This document shows, in pieces, positions 33,829-42,715 of a DNA stretch of 64,000 bases. A program made the position numbers and the translations under genes. This stretch comes from CAVOKN01 sp963696505 (GTDB lineage: Bacteria > Pseudomonadota > Gammaproteobacteria > Burkholderiales > Rhodocyclaceae): NCBI GenBank assembly GCA_963696505.1, contig CAVOKN010000030.1, forward strand, positions 79,026-143,025, in the 5' to 3' direction. How positions within the stretch are numbered: the stretch's first letter is position 1; each line of letters starts with the position of its first letter. A model generated the notes under the pieces. The model was given only the letters and a program-made list of their open reading frames with translations. It ran no database searches and was not told the DNA's origin.

Positions 33829-34581
33829 ATGCTCCGTACCCAAGAGCAGTTGCAGCGGGCGAAGCGCCCGCAACTCCACGTCGGCTTGGCGCGCAGCCAC
33901 GGCGAGATCCGCGAAGCGCAGCGTCTGCGCTACCGCGTCTTCGCCGAGGAACTCGGCGCCCGGCTTGACCCCCGCATCCCCGGCGTCGATCAGGACCTCT
34001 TCGATCCCTACTGCGAGCACCTCGTGGTGCGCGACGAGGACAGCGGCCGCGTCGTCGGCACCTACCGCATCCTGGCGCCCGAGGCGGCGCGACGCGTTGG
34101 CGCCTATTACTCGGAGGGCGAATTCGACCTCACGCGCCTCCAGCACCTGCGCAACCGCATCGTCGAGGTCGGCCGCTCTTGCATCGACCCCGACCACCGC
34201 AGCGGCGCGGTGATCGCGCTGCTGTGGAACGGCCTCGCCCGCTACATGAAGGACAACGGCCACGAGTACCTGATCGGCTGCGCCAGCATCGGCATGGCCG
34301 ACGGCGGACACAATGCCGCAAGCATCTATGCGCAGTTGGGCACGCACCTGTCGCCGCCCGAGTACCGCGTGTTTCCCCGCTGCCGGCTGCCGCTCGAACG
34401 TCTCGACACCAACGCGCGGGCCGATCTCCCGCCGCTGCTCAAGGGCTATCTGCGCGCCGGCTCCTACGTCTGCGGCGAACCGGCCTGGGATCCGGACTTC
34501 AACACCGCCGACCTGCTTCTGATGCTGCCGATGTCCCGCGTAGAATCCCGCTATGCGCGACACTTCCTCGGCCACGCCTGA
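33829..34581 (+). CDS. olsB: Ornithine lipid N-acyltransferase OlsB
   Basis: Transfers a 3-hydroxyacyl group from ACP to the alpha-amino group of ornithine, making lyso-ornithine lipid. The 250-residue protein has the GNAT-like OlsB/hemolysin-type core: EAQRLRYRVFAEELGARLDP, FDPYCEHLVVRDEDSGRVVG, EVGRSCIDPDHRSGAVIALL and LIGCASIGMADGG. The call is strengthened by the acyltransferase gene that overlaps its end by 29 bases. Ornithine lipids are phosphorus-free membrane lipids often made under phosphate limitation. Confidence 0.88.
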   Translation: MLRTQEQLQRAKRPQLHVGLARSHGEIREAQRLRYRVFAEELGARLDPRIPGVDQDLFDPYCEHLVVRDEDSGRVVGTYRILAPEAARRVGAYYSEGEFDLTRLQHLRNRIVEVGRSCIDPDHRSGAVIALLWNGLARYMKDNGHEYLIGCASIGMADGGHNAASIYAQLGTHLSPPEYRVFPRCRLPLERLDTNARADLPPLLKGYLRAGSYVCGEPAWDPDFNTADLLLMLPMSRVESRYARHFLGHA

Positions 34582-35401
34582 TGCCGCACACACACCTATC
34601 CGGAAGCACTTGCGGGCGCTGCGGCTGACACGGCTCGGCGTGCATCTGCTACGCGGCGTGGCGATGGCCGCGCTGGCCTATCCCTTGGTCAACGAACACC
34701 GCCGGCTGAACCTGCGGCGCGGATGGTCTCTGCGCCTGCTGGCGATCCTCGGCATCCGCATCCGCAAACAGGGCACCGAAATCGAAGCTGCCAGCCTGCT
34801 GGTGGCCAACCACATCTCCTGGGTCAACATCTTCGTCATCAACGCGATCCGCCCCGCCTCCTTCGTTTCCAAGGACGAGGTGCGGCACTGGCCGCTGATC
34901 GGCTGGCTGGCGGCGCGCAACGGCACCCTGTTTCTCCAGCGCGGCAGCCGGCGCCAGGCCCATGTCATGAGCGAGGCGGTGGGCGCGGTGCTGCGCGCAG
35001 GCGGCAACGTGGCGGTGTTCCCCGAAGGCACCACCACGGAGGGCCGCGCGGTGCGCCACTTCCACGCCGCGCTGCTGCAGCCGGCGATCGACGCCCGGCG
35101 GCCGATCCAGCCGCTGGCGCTGCGCTACCTCGCGCCCGACGGCGCCTACTGCGCGGCGCCGGCCTACGTCGGCGAAACCAGCCTCTGGGAGTGCATCAGG
35201 ACGATTGCCGCGGAGCCCGGAATAGTCGCAGCGGTGGACGTCATGGCGCCCATCCCCTCCACCGAAGGCCCGCGTCGCGCCCTGGCCGAGGCAGCGCGGC
35301 ATGCGATTGCGGCGCGGGTCGCGGGAGACTATGCTGGTGGCACCGTCTTCGAAACCGACCGAGCGTCCCATGAGCCAGCCGCAGCCGAAGCAGGAGCTTA
35401 G
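34553..35401 (+). CDS. olsA: PlsC-type acyltransferase (OlsA-like)
   Basis: Adds the second acyl chain, either to lyso-ornithine lipid or to lysophosphatidate. The 282-residue membrane protein has the PlsC motifs: VANHISWVNIFVI, the NHxxxxD-like block in which the last residue is Asn, RNGTLFLQRGS, and VAVFPEGTTTEG. The N-terminus carries a hydrophobic helix near residues 28-42. Overlap with olsB argues for the ornithine lipid role; true OlsA and PlsC cannot be separated by sequence alone. Confidence 0.85.
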   Translation: MRDTSSATPDAAHTPIRKHLRALRLTRLGVHLLRGVAMAALAYPLVNEHRRLNLRRGWSLRLLAILGIRIRKQGTEIEAASLLVANHISWVNIFVINAIRPASFVSKDEVRHWPLIGWLAARNGTLFLQRGSRRQAHVMSEAVGAVLRAGGNVAVFPEGTTTEGRAVRHFHAALLQPAIDARRPIQPLALRYLAPDGAYCAAPAYVGETSLWECIRTIAAEPGIVAAVDVMAPIPSTEGPRRALAEAARHAIAARVAGDYAGGTVFETDRASHEPAAAEAGA

Positions 35402-35942
35402 CCCGGAGGATTACATCGAGTGGGAGAGCCGCCAGGACACCCGCAACGAATACATCGCGGGCGAGGTGTCCGCCATGGTCGGCGCGCGGGACGCGCACAA
35501 CACCGTCAGCGGCAACCTCTATGTCCTGCTTCGCAACCACCTGCGCGGCGGGCGCTGCCGGGTTTTCGCGAGCGACATGAAGCTGCGCGTCGATTCCGCG
35601 AACTGCTACTTCTACCCGGACGTGTTCGTCACCTGCGACGAGCGGGACCGCGGTCCCGAGGCTGACTACTGGAAGCGCTACCCGATGCCGATCGTCGAGG
35701 TGCTGTCGGAGTCTACCGCCGCCTTCGACAGGGGCCGCAAGTTCGGCTATTACCGGGAACTCGAAAGTTTGCAGGAATACGCGCTGGTGGACCCGGACCG
35801 ACCGAGCGTGGATATGTTTCGCCGCAACCCCGCCGGGCACTGGGTGCTCTACCCCTTCGGTCCCGGCGCCGAGGTCGAATTCGCCAGCGTGGGCCTGAGC
35901 ATGCCGATCGCGGCAGTCTACGAAGACGTGCAGTGGCAGTAG
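35370..35942 (+). CDS. Uma2-family putative restriction endonuclease-like protein
   Basis: A 190-residue protein of the Uma2 (DUF820) family with a PD-(D/E)xK nuclease-like fold. It starts MSQPQPKQELSPEDYIEWES, then RNEYIAGEVSAMVGARDAHN and the catalytic core YFYPDVFVTCDE...PIVEVLSEST with RKFGYYRELESLQEYALVD. Biological role unknown; copies are common in mobile or multicopy contexts. The start lies inside the end of olsA (32-base overlap). It converges on apaH. Confidence 0.88.
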   Translation: MSQPQPKQELSPEDYIEWESRQDTRNEYIAGEVSAMVGARDAHNTVSGNLYVLLRNHLRGGRCRVFASDMKLRVDSANCYFYPDVFVTCDERDRGPEADYWKRYPMPIVEVLSESTAAFDRGRKFGYYRELESLQEYALVDPDRPSVDMFRRNPAGHWVLYPFGPGAEVEFASVGLSMPIAAVYEDVQWQ

Positions 35943-35954
35943 GCCGGAGCCGAG

Positions 35955-36776
35955 CTAGGCTCGTACCGTCGCCGCCGCCCGGCAGGGCACCTGAAACACC
36001 CGTCCGTCCTCCAGCCTTACCGCCGTCATAGCCCCGCCCCACAGGCAGCCGGAATCGAGCGCGAGCAAACCAGGCTGGCGGCGGAAGCCGAGGGCCGACC
36101 AGTGGCCGCAGATCACGGTATGCGTGGCGCTGGCGCGCCCCGGCACTTCGAACCACGGCAGGTAACCCTCCGGGGCGCGCTCCGGCGGTCCCTTGTGCCG
36201 GAATTCCATGGCGCCTGCCGGCGTGCAGAAGCGCATACGTGTCATGACATTGACGATCACTCGCAGCCGGTCCCAGCCAGCCAGATCGTCCGCCCAGTAG
36301 TTGGGCTCGCTACCGTACATGTGCGCCAGGAAATCGCGGTAGCGAGCCGACGTGAGTGCGGCGGACGCCTCCGCTGCAAGCGCAAGCGCCTTGGCCACCG
36401 ACCATTGAGGCAACAGCCCGGCATGGACAATGACATAGCCATCGTCAACGTGGAGCAACGGCTGCGCCCTCAGCCAGGCCAGCAGCTCGTCGCAGTCGGG
36501 CGCATTGAGAATGGCGTCGAGCGTGTCCTCCTTGTGCCGCTTGCCGTGGCCTTCCGCCACCATCGCCAGGTGCAGGTCGTGGTTGCCCTGCACCGTGAGG
36601 GCCGCCGCGCCGAGCGACTTCACGAAGCGCAGCACCTCCAGCGAAGCCGGCCCACGATTGACCAGATCGCCGACGAACAGCAGGCGGTCGCGAGCGGGCG
36701 AGAAATCGAAACTCCCCAGCAGCCGCTGGAGTTCGGCGAAACAGCCCTGCACGTCGCCTATGGCGTAGGTGGCCAT
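35955..36776 (-). CDS. apaH: Bis(5'-nucleosyl)-tetraphosphatase, symmetrical
   Basis: Hydrolyses Ap4A to two ADP, part of nucleotide stress control. The start MATYAIGDVQGCFAELQRLL gives 273 residues. The calcineurin-like metal ligands are in GDVQGC, FVGDLVNRGPASLE and VQGNHDLHLAMVAEG, with VIVHAGLLPQWS further on. A longer frame upstream translates the low-complexity repeat and is not real. Confidence 0.95.
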   Translation of the reverse strand: MATYAIGDVQGCFAELQRLLGSFDFSPARDRLLFVGDLVNRGPASLEVLRFVKSLGAAALTVQGNHDLHLAMVAEGHGKRHKEDTLDAILNAPDCDELLAWLRAQPLLHVDDGYVIVHAGLLPQWSVAKALALAAEASAALTSARYRDFLAHMYGSEPNYWADDLAGWDRLRVIVNVMTRMRFCTPAGAMEFRHKGPPERAPEGYLPWFEVPGRASATHTVICGHWSALGFRRQPGLLALDSGCLWGGAMTAVRLEDGRVFQVPCRAAATVRA

Positions 36777-37183
36777 GTCAGTTCCCTCCGCAGGGCATGA
36801 ATCGTATGAATTGCTTCCTCCCCCCGCCGTCGGGGGGAGGGCCGGGGTGAGGGGGAGTCGCCTTGCCCGGATCAGCCTTATTGCTACCGCCGAAGCCCCC
36901 TCACCCTGCCCCTCTCCCCGCAAGCGGGGCGAGGGAACCGTTATGCGAAACTGATACGACCTTCATGCGTTTATCCTGGTTCCCTCCCGCTTGGCGCTCC
37001 ATGTTCGACCGTGGCCGGTGGCCTCCGCATCCTGCGCAGGTCTCGATTCTGCCCTGAATTCCAACAGCGCTCAGCCATCAATCGACCGCCCCTCACTCTC
37101 CCCCCCGGAACTGGAGAAGTCGGAACTGCTTCGAATGGCGCGGCGTGCGGATTCCGTGTCGAGGCTCCGTGAAATCCGCCGGA
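36777..37183. other. Intergenic stretch, 407 bases, no gene
   Basis: Between apaH and the wbpM-like gene. It contains the inverted Ctc/Gag-rich repeat listed separately; the remaining right-hand 240 bases show no open frame with family likeness, no tRNA and no clear hairpin. It marks the left border of the polysaccharide cluster. Confidence 0.6.
36815..36940. repeat. Inverted low-complexity repeat (ccctcaccc/ctctcccc family)
   Basis: Two arms of about 41 bases, TTCCTCCCCCCGCCGTCGGG onward and CCCCCTCACCCTGCCCCTCT onward, are imperfect inverted copies around a 45-base centre. Each arm holds its own small hairpin. This belongs to a widely scattered type of bacterial repeat often mis-annotated as short proteins rich in PLTPALS. 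Transcribed in either direction it would fold into a long stem. Confidence 0.75.
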
Positions 37184-39007
37184 TCAGTCATCCTGGGCCG
37201 CATACTCGGGCACGAAGGCTTGGAGTCGGGCCTTGACCGCCGCCGGATCGCTGCCCGGCGCATTCAGCCAGGCATGGAGTTCGGCGAGCCAAGCGTCGTC
37301 GTGGGACTCGCGCGCCTTGGCCACCCGCAGCTTGGGATGGGGTGTGGCCAGCGTCAGTTCGCCGTCGGCCAGCAGTTCCTCATAGAGCTTCTCGCCGCGA
37401 CGCAGACCGGTGAACTTGATGCGGATGTCGTCCTCGCTGAAACCGGAGAGCCGGATCAGGTCGCGCGCCAGATCGACAATCTTCACCGGATCCCCCATGT
37501 CGAGTACGAAGATCTCGCCGCCCTCGCCCATCAATCCGGCCTGGAGCACGAGCTGCGCCGCCTCGGGAATCAGCATGAAGTAGCGGACGATTTCGGGGTG
37601 CGTCACCGTCACCGGCCCGCCACGGGCTATCTGCTCGCGGAACTTGGGGATCACGCTGCCGGTGCTGCCCAGCACGTTGCCGAAGCGCACGGTGACGAAA
37701 CGCGTGCCGCCGTTGCCCTGCAACTGCTGCACGACCCGCTCGGCGAGGCGCTTGGTGGCACCCATGACATTCGTCGGATTGACGGCCTTGTCGGTGGAAA
37801 TCAGCACGAAACGCTCGACCCCGTGCCGCTGCGCGGCGGCCGCCAGCGTCCAGGTGCCGAGCACGTTGTTGCGCACCGCCTCGGCGCTGTTCTCGTTCTC
37901 CATCAGCGGCACGTGCTTGTAGGCCGCCGCATGGAACACCACGCGCGGAGGATGCTCGGCCAGGATTGCATCCATTCTGGCTGCGTCGCGCACATCGCCG
38001 ATCACAGCAACCACTAACGCGGAGAGACCCGCTCCGGCGAACTCCTGCTCCATGCGATAGAGGGAGAACTCGGAGCTCTCCACCATCACCAGCCGCGACG
38101 GCGCGAAACGCGCGATCTGGCGGCACAGTTCCGAGCCGATCGAGCCGCCTGCACCGCTCACCAGAACCACGTTCGAGCCCAGCAGCGCGTGCAGGCCGGC
38201 GTCATCGAGCTGCACCCGCTCGCGCCCCAGCAGATCCTCCAGCTCGACCTTGCGGATCGCCGATACGGCGACGCGCCCCGACATCAGATCGTCGTAGGAT
38301 GGCACGGTCAGCACCTTGAGGCCGGCACCGACGGCGAGCTCCGCCGCCCGCCGCCGCTGCGTAGCAGTGGCCCTGGGCATTGCGATCACCGCATGCCTGA
38401 CTTCGTGGCGCTCGGCGACAGCGCCGATCTCCGACAACTGGCCGAGCACCGCCACGCCCTGCAGGTGCCGGCCACGCTTGGCCGAATCGTCGTCCAGCAG
38501 GCCAACCACCCGCCATTCCGGGTTTGCCGACAGGGCGCGCAGCAGCGAAGCGCTGGCCGCTCCGGCGCCCATGACGAGGACCGGCTCGGTACCGAGTTCT
38601 CCCAGCGAGAGCAGGTGTCCGTCCTTCCAAGATCGATAGGCAATGCGCGCCCCGCCCATGACCATGACGAGCAGCATGGGGTGCAGCACCAGCACAGAGC
38701 GGGGAACATCGGCCAGCCGGGCGATCATGAACAGCACCAGCGGCACGATCACCGCAGCGGCGCCCACCGCGAAGACGATGCGCTTGAGGTCCGGCAGGCT
38801 GGCGAAGCGCCACATGCCCCGATAAAGGCCAAAGTAGCGGAAAGACAGGGCGTGCACCAGCAGCGCCCAAGGCAGCGACACGCCGATCGCCCCGCGCGCC
38901 ATGTCCGGCAGAGCGAAGTTGTAGCGCAGAAGGAACGACGCCACCCACACCGCCGCAACGGCGCACAGGTCGAAGGCGACCACCAGCCAGACCCGCCAGT
39001 TCAGCAC
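37184..39007 (-). CDS. WbpM/CapD-type UDP-GlcNAc 4,6-dehydratase, membrane-bound
   Basis: Makes UDP-4-keto-6-deoxy-GlcNAc, precursor of QuiNAc/FucNAc sugars. The 607-residue protein has four membrane helices in the first 125 residues, a nucleotide-binding-like domain (PVLVMGAGAASASLLRAL), and the catalytic SDR domain starting VLVSGAGGSIGSELCRQI. The active-site motif VLISTDKAVNPTNVMGATKR has the Met replacing Tyr that is typical of the WbpM/FlaA1 group. Last gene of the cluster, next to the WbpL-like transferase. Confidence 0.92.
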   Translation of the reverse strand: MLNWRVWLVVAFDLCAVAAVWVASFLLRYNFALPDMARGAIGVSLPWALLVHALSFRYFGLYRGMWRFASLPDLKRIVFAVGAAAVIVPLVLFMIARLADVPRSVLVLHPMLLVMVMGGARIAYRSWKDGHLLSLGELGTEPVLVMGAGAASASLLRALSANPEWRVVGLLDDDSAKRGRHLQGVAVLGQLSEIGAVAERHEVRHAVIAMPRATATQRRRAAELAVGAGLKVLTVPSYDDLMSGRVAVSAIRKVELEDLLGRERVQLDDAGLHALLGSNVVLVSGAGGSIGSELCRQIARFAPSRLVMVESSEFSLYRMEQEFAGAGLSALVVAVIGDVRDAARMDAILAEHPPRVVFHAAAYKHVPLMENENSAEAVRNNVLGTWTLAAAAQRHGVERFVLISTDKAVNPTNVMGATKRLAERVVQQLQGNGGTRFVTVRFGNVLGSTGSVIPKFREQIARGGPVTVTHPEIVRYFMLIPEAAQLVLQAGLMGEGGEIFVLDMGDPVKIVDLARDLIRLSGFSEDDIRIKFTGLRRGEKLYEELLADGELTLATPHPKLRVAKARESHDDAWLAELHAWLNAPGSDPAAVKARLQAFVPEYAAQDD

Positions 39008-39041
39008 CCTGACGCCTCGCGATCGATGACCTGGCCGCGGC

Positions 39042-40022
39042 TCATCGCCCAGGCGTCCCGCATTTCCGCCAACGGGTCTCGACCGCCCAGAGCAGCGCCG
39101 CGTACAGCGCAGCGACGAGAGTCAGCCCCGAAAGAGCGGCGGGACTGGTGCGCAGGGCAAGCGCCGTCGCAGCCGCCGCCGCCATCAGCGGCCACTCTGC
39201 CGCGATCAGCCTGCGGTGCGACCACCCGGATCGAACCAGCTTCTGATACGCGTGTTCCCGATGCGCGTGCCAGACCTTCTCGCCGCGCAGCGCGCGGCGC
39301 ACCAGCGTGACCGTGGCGTCCACGACGAAGGGCGAAAACACGAGCAGCGGAAACCACCAGGACCAGACGCCTTGGGCAATACCTGCCACGCCGAGCGCGC
39401 TGGCCAGGAAGCCGAGGGGAATCGATCCGGCATCGCCCATGAACACCTTCGCCGGCGGGAAGTTGAACATCAGAAAGCCACCCGCCGCGGCGGCAATCAT
39501 CAGCGGCGGGACGGCAAGGTCCGCGGCACCGGCCAGCACCGACGCAACCGCGTAGGCACCGAACCCGGCAACCGCCATCCCCCCCGCCATCCCGTCCGCG
39601 CCGTCCATGAAGTTGTACAGGTTAGTGATCCACGCAATCGCCAATACCGCCACACCCACCGCCCACAACGGAACTCCGGGCAGGAGCAGCACAGCGGCCG
39701 CAACCGCCGCCGCCAAGTGGGCACCGAATCGAACGACGACCGGAAGTCCCGTCCGGTCATCGATGTAGGACAGCAATGAGAGGCAGGCAGCGAGGGCGGC
39801 AATCTGCCACAGCACCGAACTCGTCGCCAGCCAGCCTGCAAGCGCCATCGGCACCGCCACCAGACCACCGATGCGCGGCGTCGGAACGGTATGCAGCGAG
39901 CGTGCGTTCGGCTCGTCGATCGCCAGTCGGTGGGCGACGTCAAAGCGCAGCAACGCGGCGAGACCGAGCCAGGTCAGAAGAAAAGCCGCGCCGGCAATGG
40001 TAACGTCCCTCTCATGCAACAT
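39042..40022 (-). CDS. WbpL/WecA-type polyprenyl-phosphate sugar-1-phosphate transferase
   Basis: Loads the first sugar phosphate on undecaprenyl phosphate to begin the O-unit. The 326-residue MraY/WecA-family protein has about ten membrane helices. Motifs: LHTVPTPRIGGL, the catalytic NLYNFMDGADGMAGGMA, MFNFPPAKVFMGDAGSIPLG and the cytoplasmic HAHREHAYQKLV near the end. Between the wbpV- and wbpM-like genes, as in Pseudomonas aeruginosa serotypes that start with QuiNAc or FucNAc. Confidence 0.9.
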   Translation of the reverse strand: MLHERDVTIAGAAFLLTWLGLAALLRFDVAHRLAIDEPNARSLHTVPTPRIGGLVAVPMALAGWLATSSVLWQIAALAACLSLLSYIDDRTGLPVVVRFGAHLAAAVAAAVLLLPGVPLWAVGVAVLAIAWITNLYNFMDGADGMAGGMAVAGFGAYAVASVLAGAADLAVPPLMIAAAAGGFLMFNFPPAKVFMGDAGSIPLGFLASALGVAGIAQGVWSWWFPLLVFSPFVVDATVTLVRRALRGEKVWHAHREHAYQKLVRSGWSHRRLIAAEWPLMAAAAATALALRTSPAALSGLTLVAALYAALLWAVETRWRKCGTPGR

Positions 40023-40357
40023 GAGTGAAGGCAGTCGTTTTCATGCGGCTGACTGCATTGGGTGGACTCGCAGCGCCCTTGGCAGACCTTCCGGCACATC
40101 CAATCCCGAAGCCGGCCGAGCCGGAACCAAAGAGGTGTCCAGCTTCGGGCCGGCCGAAAAACCTGCCATGTACGAACAAGGGGAGACGCCCCTTGTATAT
40201 CCCCCGAGGACGAACAAGGGGGCGAGCCCCCTTGTAAATCCCCCAAGCCCAGCGTCTCTGCAAATCTTCGCTGAAATTGTCACGATTGCGCTGTTAAGAA
40301 GCCAAGGCTCGTCCGGGATGCAGCATCCGTGCACTTTGGACGAACGCACGCGAGATA
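40023..40357. other. Intergenic stretch, 335 bases, holding repeat copy 2
   Basis: Between the wbpV-like and wbpL-like genes. More than half is the dispersed 178-bp repeat. The left 86 bases, upstream of the wbpL-like ATG, and the right 70 bases show no gene or clear terminator. Confidence 0.6.
40109..40287. repeat. Dispersed 178-bp repeat, copy 2 (two hairpins)
   Basis: Same orientation as 30,607-30,784 with scattered point differences and one extra G. The first hairpin here is ACAAGGGG-agacg-CCCCTTGT (8-bp stem), and the second is longer, ACAAGGGGGC-GA-GCCCCCTTGT (10-bp stem), the reverse of copy 1. Conservation of both stems despite base changes suggests selection on folding. It lies between two genes read leftward, as copy 1 does. 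Confidence 0.85.
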
Positions 40358-41314
40358 TCAATGCTTCGCCACGCCACGCATCCACGCCGCCGTCTCGGAC
40401 AGCCCCTCCGACATGGAAAACGGCGGCCGCCAGCCCGCCCGGGGCAGATGCTCCATGCGCAGCACGAGCGATCCGAGCAGGCGCTCAGCCTCGTCGCGAC
40501 GCCCAAACAAAGCAAGGCCTGCACGCAGCAGCGACGGCGGCACGGGCAACAGGCGCGCCCGGCCGCCGCACGCGATTGCGATGCGGCTGACCAGTTCGGC
40601 GGTGGAAACATCCTCGCCATCGGTGACGAAGCACGCCTTCCCCGCCAGCGCCGGCGACTCGATCGAAAAACGGATGGCATCGGCCAGGTTGCCCACGAAT
40701 ACGAGACTGCGCCGGTTGTGGACCGCAGCGAAGGGCAGGGGAATGCCCCGCGCCGCCAGGCGCATCAGACGCGCGAAATTGGCCCGCACACCGGGGCCGT
40801 AGACGAGGGGAGGACGCAGAACCGTCACCGACATCGGACCGAAGGCACCGGGCGCCAGCAACGCGACTTCGGCCTCGCGCTTCGAGATACCGTGGGCATC
40901 GTCCGGATGCGCCGGTGCGTCCTCGCCAAGCCCTTCCTCACCCGACGACTCGCCGACCGCCTTGACCGAACTCATGAACACGAACCGGCGCACGCCAGCC
41001 GCCGCGGCCGCCCGCGCCAGTGCAGCGGTGGCATCCACGTTGACACGGCGGTATTCGGCGAGCGGGTCGGCAAGTGTGTCGTGCATGACGTGGGCACGTC
41101 CCGCCAGATGAACCACGGCGTCAACGCCATCCAAGGCTGCCGACCAGTCGGACACCTCAGCCAAATCACCCATCGGGAGCCACGTCACGCCGGCCAATGG
41201 CGCCTCGTCGAGCCCCCTTCGCACGACTGCATTCACTAAGGTACCAGCGGCGGCCAGGCGGGTGACGGTGCGCCGACCGACAAAGCCTGTGGCGCCGGTG
41301 ACAATGACCCTCAT
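40358..41314 (-). CDS. NAD-dependent epimerase/reductase, WbpV-like
   Basis: Likely the 4-ketoreductase or epimerase that finishes UDP-QuiNAc or UDP-FucNAc from the WbpM product. The start MRVIVTGATGFVGRRTVTRL gives 318 residues. It has the GxxGxxG NAD motif, VVHLAGRAHVM, SSVKAVGESS and a YxxxK-like site in which GISKREAEVAL has Ile-Ser in place of the usual Tyr context, seen in this branch of SDR enzymes. A longer frame to 41,458 exists without family support. Exact product not decided by sequence. Confidence 0.85.
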   Translation of the reverse strand: MRVIVTGATGFVGRRTVTRLAAAGTLVNAVVRRGLDEAPLAGVTWLPMGDLAEVSDWSAALDGVDAVVHLAGRAHVMHDTLADPLAEYRRVNVDATAALARAAAAAGVRRFVFMSSVKAVGESSGEEGLGEDAPAHPDDAHGISKREAEVALLAPGAFGPMSVTVLRPPLVYGPGVRANFARLMRLAARGIPLPFAAVHNRRSLVFVGNLADAIRFSIESPALAGKACFVTDGEDVSTAELVSRIAIACGGRARLLPVPPSLLRAGLALFGRRDEAERLLGSLVLRMEHLPRAGWRPPFSMSEGLSETAAWMRGVAKH

Positions 41315-41454
41315 GCGATGGGCACCGGCCGGTGCGGCGCAAGGCGATCGAACCCAACCCCGACCGGATCCGCAATTGGTCGCTCGAAAGCCTGCTCGCC
41401 GGCGACGGAATTGCAATTCCGTCTGACCTGCAGTGGTTGGGCGCGCCTCATGGG

Positions 41455-42615
41455 TCACCCCGAAGAGAGGCCATCCTCACCAAGCACCCGATCATAAACC
41501 GCCAATGTTCCGGAGATCATCTTCTCCAGCGAGAACTCACCGGTCGCGCGACGGTAGCCTGCCTCGCCCAGACGCTTACTCAACGCTTCGTCGTCCAGGA
41601 GCGTATTGATAGCCCGGGCGAGCGCCTCGGGAGACCGCGGCGGCACCACGATTCCGGTGACTCCGTCCTGATTCACGTAAGTGACCCCGTTGTGCAGCTC
41701 GCAGCACACCACGGGCTTGCGGCAAGCCATCGCCTCCAGCTGGACCAGACCGAACTGCTCGCTGCGCTCCACCGAAGGCAGGCAGAAGACATCCGCCGCA
41801 TGGTAGTAGGCCGGCATGTCCGCATCCGGGACGCGCCCCAGGAAATGCACCCTGTCACTCACTCCGGCGTCCCGCGCGACGCCGCGCAAAGCATTGGTCA
41901 GAGGCCCGGAACCGCCGAGAAGCAGCAGGCCCTGGATCTCGCGCATGGCACGGATCAGATACTCGAATCCCTTATAATAGACGTGTCGCCCGACAGCGAA
42001 AATCAACCGCTTCGACCCATAGGACGCTCTAAGCCAGGCTGCACGATCCAACAGCGCCCCGTTCGCCTCATAGACCCGATAGTCAATGCCGTAGGGAACG
42101 ACCTTCCGGCGCTCCAACGGGCATGCTTGGACCTGAGTCGAGGACTCGAAATGGGCCGGCGTCGCGGCGATCACGGCGCCGGCGCGGGCTAGCAGGCGAT
42201 CGACGAAAGGCCGGTAGAGGGTCAGGAGCTTCTCCTGCCGCACGATATCGCTGTGCCAGGAGATCACCACCTTGGTAGCGCGCGGAAACAGGACCGTGGC
42301 AAGGTGGGACAGTGGATCGGGAAAGTGCAGGTGAATGATGTCGTAGTGGTGCCGGCGCTCGAGCCTGCGCGCCTGCCACAGGAGTTGGGGAGAGAGCGCG
42401 GTGCTGGCGATCAGCCCCCACGATGGCGCGCGAAAGACCGTGTAACCATCGCGGACCTCCTCCATGGGTCCACCCAGCGAGTCGGCGGCAACCAGATTGT
42501 CCACCTGCATGTGGTTTTTGAGGCCGGCCAGGAGCGAACGAACATGACGCTCCAGTCCGCCGTAGGCGTCCGAGTCGAACCGTCCGAAATGGAGGACTCT
42601 GGTTTCTAGCTGCAT
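41455..42615 (-). CDS. Glycosyltransferase family 4
   Basis: A 386-residue cytosolic GT-B enzyme starting MQLETRVLHFGRFDSDAYGG. The N-terminal acceptor domain has GGLERHVRSLLAGL; the donor domain has RLIFAVGRHVYYKGFEYLIR, the FLGRVPDADMPAYYHAADVF segment and the E-x7-E motif in RSEQFGLVQLEAMACRKPVV. Retaining transferase with a nucleotide-sugar donor; the sugar is unknown. A start 20 codons earlier is possible. Part of the leftward O-unit cluster. Confidence 0.9.
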   Translation of the reverse strand: MQLETRVLHFGRFDSDAYGGLERHVRSLLAGLKNHMQVDNLVAADSLGGPMEEVRDGYTVFRAPSWGLIASTALSPQLLWQARRLERRHHYDIIHLHFPDPLSHLATVLFPRATKVVISWHSDIVRQEKLLTLYRPFVDRLLARAGAVIAATPAHFESSTQVQACPLERRKVVPYGIDYRVYEANGALLDRAAWLRASYGSKRLIFAVGRHVYYKGFEYLIRAMREIQGLLLLGGSGPLTNALRGVARDAGVSDRVHFLGRVPDADMPAYYHAADVFCLPSVERSEQFGLVQLEAMACRKPVVCCELHNGVTYVNQDGVTGIVVPPRSPEALARAINTLLDDEALSKRLGEAGYRRATGEFSLEKMISGTLAVYDRVLGEDGLSSG

Positions 42616-42715
42616 GGTCGATTCGGCGGCATCGGGTGGAAGTCCGGTCGCGGATTCACGCGGTCCGACGTGCATCGAATCGCGGGGGATCCGGCGCCGA
42701 CTGTCCAGCCCGCGC

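Noticed and set aside
36777..36923. N-terminal extension of apaH by 49 codons
   Set aside because: The extension translates the scattered ccctcaccc-type repeat (PLTPALPP) and would precede a normal ApaH start.
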